Shown here: positions 1 to 11,966 of the stretch, piece after piece
How the letters are laid out: every line of letters begins with the position of its first letter
Position numbering within the stretch: position 1 is the stretch's first letter
DNA from: Plantago elongata
Taxonomy: Eukaryota > Streptophyta > Magnoliopsida > Lamiales > Plantaginaceae
Assembly (NCBI GenBank): GCA_036897095.1
Contig: JAYMSP010000893.1
Span: forward strand, 1-39,376
DNA: 39,376 nt
Reading direction: 5' to 3'
The notes under the pieces: model-generated
Seen by the model: only the letters and a program-made list of their open reading frames with translations
Told to the model about the DNA's origin: nothing
Database searches by the model: none
Position numbers and translations under genes: made by a program

Positions 1-2528
1 TTCCACCGGACTAGTGTCGTTACTCGCGATCGACTCCGGTTAGTATCCTTCTCTTTCGATTTCAATCGAATTTGGGATGGGGAAAAATTAATTATTAAAC
101 TGTGTTTATGCCGCGCTATGTTTAATTGACATGCTTGAATGGTGTGTATAGCGTAGGTGGATGTCAACTGGTTGTCGACGGTGTGCTATCGCGTAGTAAA
201 TTGTTGCTTGATTAAGTTCGGTTATTATTATTCAGTCTGCTGCGTTGAATGGAGTCGTTGTGGTCGATCTCGTTATGCTGCGTTTACCTTGTTGAATCAA
301 TTATTATCTGTCGAGTCAGCATGGGTTGGTCATTGCCTTGCCGGCAGTGCGTGTGCTAAGTGATATGTCGCAGGTATGTTGCCCGTATTTCTGTCATCTG
401 TGTCGTATGAATGCTTGTTGCGTATGGTTAAGCATGTCTATACTGTTCTATGTTGTCTGCCTGTTAATAAGCATTTATGTCCATTGTGCGCATAGGTGTT
501 ATGTGCTTGAAGTTTGTTGGGAATGATGTGTATTTGTTGGATTGTGGAACTAGCTGCGAAGAAGTGTATTAGAGGAGCTTAAGCTGGTGGAGGAGGAAGA
601 TGCTGAGTAGTAATCAAGACGCTAGTAGATAGTAACCATGTTTAGATAATACGGAGGAATTTGTATGAGCAATTAAGTACTATGAGAATGACCGTTTGAA
701 ATAGTTTAAATTGATTCGAGTGGTATACAGTGTAAATGCTCCAAGATTGTAGTCTGAATCTGATTACTGTTTAGTTTTAAGAAACTCCTAGTAGTTTAGA
801 AAATTATGAAGCTACGTATAATTGAAGTCTCTCTAAGGTTCATACGAAGAAATGTTATCTGGAAAATAATGGAATTAACTAGATATTAATAAATTATTTT
901 TCTAACTGTTACTACTTGTTCTGATTGCTGTCGGGGTGAATTTCACGGGAAAAAATTTATAATTATTCTTGCATAAAAAGTTAAATAGTATTGTCCGTGT
1001 GTCAGGATTTCGAAGTTGCGTAGCGTACTAGCTCATCCAAGGTGAGGACCCTCACTTATCTTTCATTCCAAGTGAGCATTTATTCGGCATCAGGCCCTGG
1101 GGAATTTCTGTGCCTTCATATTGTTATTGTTAAGCTTTTACATTCAGTTACGCATAGTCGTAATATTTGACCTAAGGACGTGTAGAATATCTGACATTAC
1201 CCATATTCTGCTGACTCTCTGATCGACCCTGACCTTTGATATGCCTTTTGATTTAATAACCGAGTGTGGTGTTTTGTGTCTGTTCATTTTACTGTCCGTC
1301 TTTCGACTCCTGTGTTTGTCCTCTGTGTCCATTCTCCGAAAATTGTTTGAATTTATTGACAGCCATCCGGCACCTGGTGTTTGACCTTAACTTGTTATCC
1401 ACCACCTGACACCCTTATCTGTTGTTGTATCCCGCCACACGGCATCCGTGTTTGACTTTGTTGACCGCCGTCCGGCACTTGTGTTTGACTTGGTTACCCA
1501 TCAATCGGTATTTTGTTTGAATGTATTGTTCGCCTTTCGGCACTATTATTGGTCAGTGTTATCTGCCACTCGGCACCAGTGATTGTTCTTGTGTTCTGCC
1601 ATTCGGCAATTGTGTTTCGTCCTGTGATCGCCAGTTCGGCACTTGTTGGAAACTGGGAATAAGTGACCATAAGGTCCTTCGTGCGTGTTATGTTTTGTTT
1701 GTCTGATCCGATCCTGGTAATCTGTTTGATATGCCTCAGTGGCTTGATAAGCCCATTGCGGCACCCTGTGATATGCCTCCGTGGCATCTTGTGATACGCC
1801 TGTGTGGCTATCCAGGCATTCTGTTTTGTCTGTTTCGACCAGGCCCAGGGACAGCTGGTATAGTTGGGCAGGCGGAACGGACCGACGGTTTGGCTACATC
1901 TCCTGCCCACAGATCCCCGGACGCCCCAACGGTATCACCGACTCAGGTGGTCGATATCGTTCCGTGTACCGGGCCGACATGGACTTAAGCATGTCTTCTG
2001 GCTGTCTACGAGGTCGCTCCTCGAAGGAGTAATAAGGTAGTCAAGTTGCCCTCAGTGGCCATTCAGGGGAGTTATATGGTTGGTATCATGTTCGTGAAAA
2101 CTCTGAAAATCCAGGATCGGGAATCTGTTTTGTGTTACAAGTGTTTTATGTTTTCCTGACAAAAGTGAACTCTATTTGGAATTTGTGTCCGTGCTTGTTT
2201 TCTCATTCGTTTTAAAATATTACTCACTAAGTCTTTTGACTTACCCTCTCTGTCATGTTTGTTCTTTCCATTCCCCAAGTAATGATTGCGAGAACATGGT
2301 AGATGATCAGGTAGAATGACCAGGCATTTAGTAACCGGACCAGACATTTACGCTACGATATTTTGTTGGTTTAAAAAATAAATTGTATCGGCAAATACTC
2401 TGCCCTTTCGTACAATCTATCAATATTATGTAATAAATAAGTTTATTTTATATTATATTCTGGTTATGGTTTTCCCCTTATCCGGCACTGATCAATCAAC
2501 CGCGCTTCGAACGGTTGGGGACCCCACA
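1..2528 (+). mobile_element. Probable LTR or untranslated region of an LTR retrotransposon, left end outside the window
   Basis: There is no convincing coding sequence here: the short open frames have no domain and many cysteines. The tail CGGTTGGGGACCCCACA (ending at 2528) resembles the 3' end of plant Ty3-type LTRs, which finish in CA after a GGGG-rich stretch. Upstream, a pyrimidine-rich stretch around 2230-2275 resembles LTR-proximal sequence. The window begins inside the unit, so its start and target duplication cannot be seen. It could equally be another repeat or a non-coding transcript. It contains the 33-bp minisatellite listed separately. Confidence 0.3.
1355..1655 (+). repeat. Degenerate minisatellite, about 33-bp unit, about 9 copies
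   Basis: Successive units share a core like GCCRYTCGGCACTTGTGTTTG, for instance at about 1465-1497, 1530-1562, 1563-1595, 1596-1627 and 1628-1655. Spacing is 32-33 bp. Because 33 is eleven codons, both strands show spurious 11-residue repeats (such as AEWQ.T.T on the minus strand). A looser continuation with TATGCCTCNGTGGCN motifs runs to about 1815. Confidence 0.65.
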
Positions 2529-2536
2529 TGTTTATT

Positions 2537-2745
2537 ACTCGCTCCGTCCCAGACTCATCTTTCTATGAGGCCGGACACAAGTTTTAAGAGAAAATTAAAT
2601 GAAGTAGTAAAAAAAGTGAATAGAATAGGAGAGAAAGTGATAAAGTGGAGAGAAAAGTGAATAAAATAAGAGAGAATGTATAACGTAAGAATAAGATTTC
2701 TCATTTAAGGGATGAAAAAATGAAGTTGGAACGAACGAAAATGAA
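2537..2745. mobile_element. Stowaway-like MITE, family A copy 1
   Basis: The left end CTCGCTCCGTCCCAGACTCA follows a TA. The right part GAAGTTGGAACGAACG is its degenerate inverted copy. The interior AAGTTTTAAGAGAAAA with GTGAATA.AATA.GAGAGA blocks matches the copies at 14585, 25341 and (inverted) 25733. It is non-coding and lies between the THO2 3' end and the left repeat region. Confidence 0.6.
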
Positions 2746-3372
2746 ATACATAAAGATTAAACTGGAATGGAGGAAGAATTTGTTAGTGTAGTAAATTTAT
2801 TTTTTAATATTGTATAAAGTTTTATAGGACAATTAAAAATGATAAATGCATAGAGTAATAATATTATAAATCGGCATATGCATACATATTCAGATTAGAT
2901 TTGCCTCACTGTTAAAACTACAGTCCAAATTTTCTTTCAAGCAATATTTGTTACTCCATATCTATCGTTAAAGTCTTATACACGCATATGGATTGTAGAA
3001 ATGTTCACCCAAAAACAAGGAAACTGATTGGTAAGATATGTGGAGAATGTAGCAAAATGGAGAAAGGGATCTAGGATTCTTAGCCGAAAGCCGACGTGTA
3101 TATCTATGGGTTAAATTTGGGTTGAAAAAGTCTTAGCTATGCATGCTGATTGCTGACCTAAAAGAACATGATCAAAGCACACAATAGAGTACAAGATTTG
3201 TACTGGTTATACATAAATAACAGTCAACCATGAAGTGTTCATCCCACAACCATGTCTTTAAATTTATCGGAGTTACAGTCAAGCAGGCCAATTCACGAAG
3301 CCATAGTTGGTAGAGCAATTAATAACTCTGTTAGTAGCCAGCAGCCAGCAGTGTACAATACTGATCTGCATT
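2746..3372. other. THO2 3' UTR and downstream spacer
   Basis: On the minus strand the THO2 stop at 3373 is followed by AT-rich sequence with several weak AATAAA-like motifs, such as GATAAATTTAAAG near 3260, a plausible 3' UTR of roughly 100-200 nt. From about 2750 to 3170 only AT-rich sequence is visible, with no gene or clear repeat. Confidence 0.4.
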
Positions 3373-6300
3373 TTATTTCCGATGCCGCCTCTTCGGCTCA
3401 ACTCTCTGCCTCTTCTCATCATCCCAGTCTCTGTCATACATTCTGAACACGTAGTTAAGGAATTGGGCAATCTACCATTCCGAAGCACAAGACTGCAATA
3501 TAGGAAAAAGGAAAAAAGGGAATATAACTAATAATTTTGTAGAGGATACAGATCAGCATCACGACGAGTTGACTTTCCAGGTGCTTCTTTGGCATGGACC
3601 CTGAGACCTGGCTCTTCTATGTAACCCGTCCGTTGGACAGCAGAAACACCCTTCCGATCTCCCCTGTCTCTTCCATCATGTGATTGGGAAAGATTAATTG
3701 AAAGAGGAGGTGGGGATGGTGCAGCTGGTACATACTCCCCAAGTTCAGGTGCCACCTGCTCCCTTTTAAGCTTCCGCCTCTTAGAGGCATTGGAATCAAC
3801 ATCATCCTTATTGATGCTTGCTTTATCCCTCTCCCTCTCCCTATCATCTGCCTGGATTTGATATAACAGCATGTACAAAACAAATCAGCATAATTGCATA
3901 ACTGAGGACGTGTGAAAAAAACAATAATACGTTTCCACCAGTGCTTTCACTTATTTTAGAAATACAAGATCAATTGCCAAACATCAAGGTATGGGCTTAA
4001 GCTCAAAACCAAACGGTATATATGATGCGAATTGCATAAGAATGGTACAACAAGCAAAAGTAGAATTCTAAATTAGAACCAAGGAAAAATAAATAAATAA
4101 AAATATAACAAATAATTGAAAGACTTCATCTCGACTGTTCAAGAAAAAATTTGTCTATGCCTTTAAAACGGTCTGATGCCATGCCAGTTGCCATGAGAAA
4201 GGACAGCCCTTCAACTACTAATTTTTATCTGAGTCCTTAATGATTCACAAAGGCATAGATAAACGGTAAACCATACTTAATTAGAAACTTTAGAACACAA
4301 TTTATGCAAAAAGTATAATCACAAATGTTAACTTAGGCAAAAGAGCTAAAGTCAAAATCAGATGAAGATGCAAGGATCTAAAACCAACATTCAGGTAAAA
4401 TATTTTATCCCACCAATGAAGCAAGATCCAATAGAGAGGATCAGCACCCTAGTTCCAATTGCAGATTAAACAACTAGAGCGTCCACGCTCATATACTACC
4501 AACACTTCTATTATCCCTCTGCGTAAAACTATCTTGTACGCTTTGGTAGTCTCAACTTGTTGGTCTGATTCATCACACCACTAGGTGTAGCTCATCAATA
4601 GCTTTTTAAAATAATATAAAAGGATCATCCGTGACTCTTTTGCTCCGTAGTCAGACCAATAACTGATGCAGAAGAATGTAACGAATATATGGGATTCTTT
4701 TTAGGCCAACACTGTAGATGAAGAAAAATCCAGGTTTTCTCATAATTATACAATACAATTTCTAAAACCAAATTATATTTATAAAAAGGCTTGATAGAAC
4801 AAAGATTCTCCCAATAGTCATGAAACATAGTTGAGGTAAATTGCAAACAGGGAAAAAAATAGGATTGTGTAGTTTAGATACGTACGAGTCAAGGTTATTT
4901 TCATAGTTGAGGTTTACTTTCTGGCTTATAATTAAAGGATAAGTTCTATTCGTTTTGGCAAACAGCATTGGTTATATTGATTAATATTGAGAAAAAAGTT
5001 CCAATTTGTTCTTCCCAGTTCTAAGTTTCCCTCTCAATTACAGGTCTTGTTATCAAAATAGTCTGAAAAATAGCTGCCCCCACATATCTGAGCCAGCAGA
5101 TTGGTTTGAGTTTTGAGTTATTCTCCCTCTTGAAAAATTATGATTAGACACTTCGGCCATTATTCCCATGTTCTAAGGAAAGAAAAAATACATGCAATTT
5201 TAGCCAAGTTAACCATTGAATGAGAAACCAAGGAATCTTTTCAGGTACCTTAACCGACAGAGCATCGCGCTCGTCACGTTTCCTATCTCTAAGCTCATCT
5301 TCCCTTCTACGTTTCATATCGTCTTGTGAAGCTGATATACTCTCTTCAGACCTTCTCCGTTCTCTTTCTTCATGTATTGGAGAAAGCTTTTGTGTGTGTC
5401 TGGCATTACTTAGTCTCCTATCAGCATCTTCATCCCGTCTGCTACCATTCAGCGATTGGGGAGTGACATAAGGTGGCAGAGGTGGCGGTGGGGGCAAGCC
5501 TTGCCCATGAAATCTATCATCTGACTGTAATTTATCTGTAGATGTCTCAGCATAGCGTAATTTGCTTCGATCATCTTTATTCCTGTCATCCTTGACCAGC
5601 CTATCAATACCCCTATCTGCACCTTGAACTCTTTCAACAGAACGTTCTCTTCCATGTCTTTCCAGTGACCTTTCTCTTACTTTTTCAGATAAAATCTCAT
5701 CCCCCCTTGACTTATCATACCGGTCCACCCTTTCCCTATAATCTCTATCATATCTTTCACTGCTCTTATCTTTAGATCTATCCCCAGGTTTATCTGTGAC
5801 CCTACCAGATCCCTGTTCTTCGGATCCCTGTTTATCAATTGCACGGGCTTCATTTGACCGTTCTTTTTCAGAAAATCGAACCTCACCACCATCTAAGTCT
5901 CTTGGATCAGTTTCCCCTTTCCTGCGTTTATTTAACCTGTCATGGTCATCAGCTGGACCAGCTCTCTTATGTGGTTTGTCGCTAGACTTGGAAACTCCAG
6001 TCAAATGATCATGCCTTGGAGAATGAATAGATTTAGATGATGGGTGTTTATGCACATCTGAAGAGGAGTCAGTGACATCATCCTTTCCAATATGAACTTT
6101 TGAATCAGATGACTTTGCATTAACAATCTCTGTTTTTAATTCAGTGTTGTTATGATCTGAAGCTCTAGCGACAGAATTAGTTCCTTTGGCTGGAGGTGCA
6201 GTGATACTGACATTACCTAAAATCGCAGCAGATCACTAAACCAAATAAGTGATCTAATAGATAATTATATAACAAGATCTCAATCACCAGAAGAGTGTCA

Positions 6301-8952
6301 AGATATGACAATGACATTTTTTATTGTACCATTATCTTTAGCAAGTTCCTTCTTTGCCTGTTTTCCAAGAGATCCAGCTGGTCCTGCTCTTTTCCCAGCA
6401 ACCCTTGCCTGCATGTGACATAAGCATTTTGAGGGAACATAAATCAAGAATAAATTAACTTCAGTGATAATGACATTGCTAATACAATTATAATAATAAG
6501 AAAAAAATTGTTTAGTTCCCATGGCAATGAAGACCATGGCAACTTCTATTACAGGTGCCGACATGGTGGAGCTGTTTGAAGCTCCGCCCAATTTCTTTCA
6601 ACTGCCAGCATATAGGTCATTTTGGAGTTGAGAAGCTCAACCATGGCGGGTCTATTAAACTCCTCCCATGTGAAGGTTGCCGAACTACTGATTTGCTTTT
6701 TCATTCTTTTGTTTCTTTTATATTTATTTTTTCATTTGTTGGATTGTAATTGCTTTTACAATTGTTAGGTGTTTTTATTCATTTGGTCTTTTAACAGGAT
6801 TTTACAGTTGAGTATTTCAAATCAACGCCAGTTGTATTAATGTTAGAAACTAAATGATGATTGTTTCGTAATTGTGTAATATGTATAATCAAAGGTCTGT
6901 GTAAAACAAAACCTTTAATATGTAAAAATCATAGAACTAAATCCTTTACACATCTATCATCTCACCACACTAGAAACATAGTTGTCGATGGCATGGCAAC
7001 AGTTAGCACATATACATCTATCGGGTCGAAATATTCGTATTTTCCCTTGCCCAATAGTTTTACTTCTATCCTTCTACAATATGTATCCTAGGGTTTGCGG
7101 AGTCACGAAGAAAGATTCGGAATGAGAATTTACACGATAAAATATTGATTTTAGACTTTTCTTTGGAAGTACAAATGGTTTAAGAAAGAAAAGAGAAATT
7201 TACATCTGCCTACCCTAATAAACACCTCTTTCTCATCCAGGTCCCTTATATTTTAACAATTACATATTGGTCCATTTTCTATTTTTGAAGTTTACCATCC
7301 AAACATGGCCTTATTTTAAACCTTTGCAGTTTATAGTTTCCTCCTTAGTCTTTGTACTCTTTAACTGAAAACGTATTCAGTTCCGTTCAGTTCTACTTAG
7401 TTACTACACTTCAGTTCAGTTCACTTCCAATCATTTCAGTTCAGTTCAATAAATTTCAGTTGAAGAGAACAAAGCCTTACTTTTATTCTTAGTTAACCAT
7501 CACCCACCACCATCAAGTCCTTCAACATAAGAACAATAGAGCAGTGATAGTAATTCTTGAATAATAATTTTTTAATAAAATGTAATTTGTTGGAATTTAT
7601 TTTTAAAAGTATATGACAAGGGAGACACCTCCAATTACTATACAACTGATAACTCCCTATTTTATGTATATTTATAAATGACTTTACAATATAAACCATA
7701 AATTCCGATTTTGTTTTTTTTCTCTGATTTGACAATTGATTTTCATGCGCTGAGATTAGTTTACGTGTTGGCTTCCCTTTGATATAATAATTAATTTCAA
7801 ATAAAATATAATACATACACACACAGCAGTACACGTGCCACATTATGACTAAATCTAAAAAATATATTAATATTTTAGGTTGGAACTGACACTTTCTTAC
7901 ACTTATTTAACCGTAGAAAAATATTAACAAATAAATAAAAGGCAAAGAACAAAATCAAATGAAAAATAAAAGGTAAAATTAATGATGTTTTTGGCTACAG
8001 TATGAGGTTTCAACTGGTTTGTAATTTATGTATAATTGTATGAAATGATATGTTATTGTTTAAAATATCAGGGACCACGAAGATATTAAGAATTTATTAG
8101 AGGGGCTAAATATAGTACCCCGAAAAGAGAAATTTACATTCTGATGAGCTAAATTAGCTAGCACTCCCTCGCTTTTCTCTACCTCCATTCCCATTTAATT
8201 GGCACTAAATTTAGAATAGAAAATTATTGGTGAAGGTATTTTATGTTGATAAAGTTGTAAGATAATAAAAGGTGAGAGAATAAATGATTCATAACTAGAA
8301 ACTGAATGGTTGTAAGAAAAAACCATATTATTGGATGGTTGTAAGGAAACGGATGGAGTATCATTTATGATTTACTTCATTAAGGGTTAGAGTGGGCGGT
8401 GTTTTACTTTGTAGTACATACTTGGTGCTCCAGTTTATAATAGCGGTCACTACCAAGTTGACTATGGTTATTAAGTATCAACAACTATAAGTATGAGGCT
8501 ATGACGAATTAGGATAAAGGGAGAAATGTCAAGGAGCAGCATGCATTGTTTATTGCCTACCTCAGGTTCCACAGTTGTCTTGCTAGTAACCTTCAAGTTT
8601 TCTTCCATCTGCCTATATGCCAAATCATCCACCTGTTTAATAGTATCTCCTGCTCGACATGTTCCAGATTCCATACCAAATAATACGCAAAACATTAATC
8701 AGACTTCTTTTGTGACAAATCTTTCAAAGGCAAGGCTACATCATTATTAGGTGCTTACAACTTACCATCAGATCTTCTCAAGTCTCGGCTAGAATTCCCA
8801 GAATCAGGATGCAAGCTTCCTACAGAAAGAGCTCTACCACCCACAAGTTCATCGGCTTGAGCAGTGGTACCAGCTCCATCTTGTAAATTCTTAGAAGCAG
8901 GCTTTATGACAAGATAACCCATGCCAAATTCTTCATCAGTAACCCACGAAGG
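3373..8952 (-). CDS. THO2: THO2 exons 29-34, disordered charged tail and basic C-terminus
   Basis: Residues about 1216-1779 are low-complexity and highly charged. Exon 32 (6216-5249, 968 nt) is the longest exon. It has arginine/aspartate/glutamate repeats, nuclear-localisation-like LNKRRKGE, RERSLERHGRERSVERV and a proline run GLPPPPPLPPY near residue 1575. Exon 33 adds SKRRKLKREQ. The last exon (3442-3373) encodes MYDRDWDDEKRQRV and ends RRHRK, the conserved plant THO2 terminus. Exon 33 must splice at 3550: reading through that donor gives a false C-terminus ending LYPLQNY. Tails of this kind in THOC2 bind RNA and partner proteins (established for the family, not visible here). Confidence 0.93.
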
Positions 8953-11903
8953 CTGTGATTACCAACATACAAATAAATTAGTACGAAAACCATTACTAGT
9001 TAACAAAATAAACCTTAGCATTTGCAAAACATATTACGTGTAGAAGACAAACGGGGAGAACAAAAAGGCAAAAATGAAAATAGAAATAAGGTAACGAGGG
9101 ATGAGTGAGAAAGGAAATAGCCGTGGAGAAAGAAGGAATAAGTGAACTGCAGTTATTGATCCCGAATAGTGGCCGCTCGGCCGACGCCCTATATCAAGAA
9201 TAGCGTGAGCGGGATGACCGCTATTCGAACTATCACACATACTGGTCATAAAAATTATATAGTACTCTTAATGTTCATATAAGTATGCAAACAAATACCC
9301 AAAATCCAAGAAATTATTAATAATCGCCTAAATGATTCATCATTTTTCAGCACCTAAATCATCCATCAAATCCTCCACCTCAACATGATCTCTTCCATTT
9401 CTTAATTCGCCCCAACAGGCCAAAACCCTCTTAATTTGCCTACATTCGAATAGCAGCGGCCAATAGCGGCTACTACAACCACTACTCAATAAGACTACAC
9501 TCCATGAGCGGCCAAAGCTCCTGGCGTCGCGGAGGAGCACTATTGGGTCAAATGGAAATGAATTTTAATTGGAAAGGGGAACTTGAATGTTCCATATTGA
9601 AATGAAACGTTCAAGATTAGACAGATAACATTTTCACAGAGAGGAGAAACACCGGAGGAGAAAAAAAAATGTTGGCTTGATGCAATGGTAAAAGCTTGCA
9701 GGCTAGAAAGATGTTATGTGCACCATTTTTTAAGCTATGAGCTTACCAACACACTAACATGCTTTATACTCCCTTCATCCTACGCCTTTGCCATACCTTA
9801 AATTGCTTGCCACTTGTTCTTTATGTGCATAGGGTGGAGAGGTATTGGCTAGTTTGGATTCCATGTACCAACAATGAATTAACGGTTTTGATTATGTGAA
9901 ATGGGGAATGGTCTTGAAAGATACAAGAGGTCATGTTTTGGGGTATAGAAAGGAGTTGCTGGACGATGGAAGTAATTTGACTTTATGAAGACTTGAGAGA
10001 CAGAGACTTATGCTGCACCAGGAATGGTCAAGAAGAGTTACCAAAGATTGGTGGTGAATAGTGGTAGTCTTTGAATATTTGAAACTTGAAAGTGTCTATA
10101 CATTGTTTGGGGTTGAGGCGGCTCTTGTGTAGCCGTTTGTAATGATTTCTTGTCGATCATTTCTTATGCTCGTGTAAACTTTGATGAATTATTAATAAAT
10201 TTTGCTCATTCCAAATTTTTTTGGTCAACTTTCAGTTTTTTACCATTTTAAAAAGTTATACTGATACAAGTTTATAATCCCCACTACTTCCAATAAAGTC
10301 AAAATTAACTTAGACAATCAAACAAACAACTTTTAAATTAAAAAATACACCCCACTTACACTATATTTAAAAAGTACACCCTACTTATATTGTTATAAAA
10401 GTAAAGTCGACAACTCGCATTGGAGGGAGGGAGTGTAATTCATTTAGATAAAACCAATAAGTAATACTCCACCAATCCTGCTAATATATAGACCGTTCTT
10501 TAGTGGCGTTGTTTTAGGAGATGATAAAAGTATGAGAGACAAATAATAATGAAAGAAGAATTATAAACGGGACGTTCACAAAAGGAATATAGTATTAATT
10601 AACATGAGGGAGGGGGGGGGGTTATCAAACACGAGGATGTGAACAATCTACTCAAGGATGTGTCGAAAAGAAAAAAACGTCGCAACCTGTGAGATATATT
10701 AGAGTCGTGGGCTCTTTGTACGTCAGAAACAACCAAAAGGTGTGTCTACTGTGTACCTCGATGCTAATAGATTACATGCACATTGTGCCACATTTATCAC
10801 TCAAGATGGACTTTGAAACCAAATATAAAAGATAAAAATTGGAGGTCATGTTATCACCTACCTTTCTTGAAGCTAAAGCAGCAGCAACACCAGTGGCCAA
10901 AACTTTCAGATCCTCCCTTTCATCATTCTTGATTTTAGCAACCTGTGTGAAAAGATAAATAATTTGATATGTAAAGCAACTTGTGTTTGAAGCTAAATGA
11001 AGAAATAAATCACACACATTACCCGCTTTTCAAGGTTGATACCACTCTTTCGAGTAACAGGAAAAACACCGGAGATCTTAGTTAGCATAATAAGAGCATT
11101 TCTGATCTCCATGTATTCACTAGATTCCAAGCAGTGAATCAATAGCTTAGTAATCCTTTGGATCCATTTCCAGTGTACCTGTTGAAACTTTGAGATGTGA
11201 ATATCATAGAAGTCATGAAGTGATTACCACAATGCCCCCATGCTAATGAATAGTGGTGTAGACACGCATAATAGACAGACATGCATTAATAGGTAGAATG
11301 TCGTTCAAGAGTTGCTTTAATAGACATACATCATAATGTTACATGGAGATATCGATAAGATAGATATAGTGAGATCCATAACATCCTTTATATATTTCCT
11401 ACAGTACCTTCAAGGAGCTACTTTTATTCCACATTCAACAAAACTATATAGAAATTGATAAAGTCTTGTAAAAGACCTAATTCTCCTATACAATAGGAAA
11501 GTCCACATTGGACTAACGTAAGCTATATGGGGGAATTAATGTTGTGTTTGTAAGAATTCATAACTGGTGAAATTTATGTTGTGACTCTACATTTTTTGCA
11601 TCTGCCGCGCTGAGAAAACAAGAGCAGATGAAAAGTTCGGACTTATCTTGAAGATTTATCTGTTGTCTGCGGGGTTTTGCATCAGAGAAATTTATTTTGG
11701 GTCTATGAATTTTTGCATCTGTGAGATTATGTTGTGATTGTGAGTTTTTATAACTGGGGAATTAATGTTGTGTACGTGAGTTTTTAAAACTAGGGAATTA
11801 ATATTGACCGAATGCTGGTTTGACTGCTGACCGCAAGCAACTTAACTAACTTTTTCCTATTCTAATGGAAAGTCGAACATTTTTATAGAATTTGTAAATA
11901 ACA

Positions 11904-11966
<63 letters not shown>

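Larger units (their letters stand above)
6409..8560 (-). other. THO2 intron 30 (2.15 kb) with a MITE
   Basis: Mostly AT-rich. A more GC-rich patch at 6560-6700 looks exon-like on the plus strand but has stops in every frame. A TTCAGTTC-type simple repeat lies at 7377-7462. A MITE sits at 8163-8360 (separate entry). No gene was identified. Confidence 0.55.

Noticed and set aside
157..526. Two overlapping plus-strand frames rich in Cys, Tyr and Val
   Set aside because: Composition follows from TGT/GTT-rich DNA; there is no domain, no conserved motif and no splice context.
1494..1910. Minus-strand open frame of 138 codons with AEWQ-type repeats
   Set aside because: The repeats are the translation of the 33-bp minisatellite; the other strand and other frames show equivalent repeats, and no domain is present.
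3528..3549. Apparent THO2 C-terminus ending LYPLQNY
   Set aside because: This is read-through of a GT donor; the conserved family C-terminus is encoded by the exon at 3442-3373 in the matching phase.
5220..5471. Plus-strand serine/leucine-rich frame opposite THO2 exon 32
   Set aside because: Shadow of the Arg/Glu/Asp-rich THO2 tail read on the opposite strand.
6540..6750. Plus-strand exon-like patch in THO2 intron 30
   Set aside because: Stops in all frames within about 30 codons and no recognisable family.
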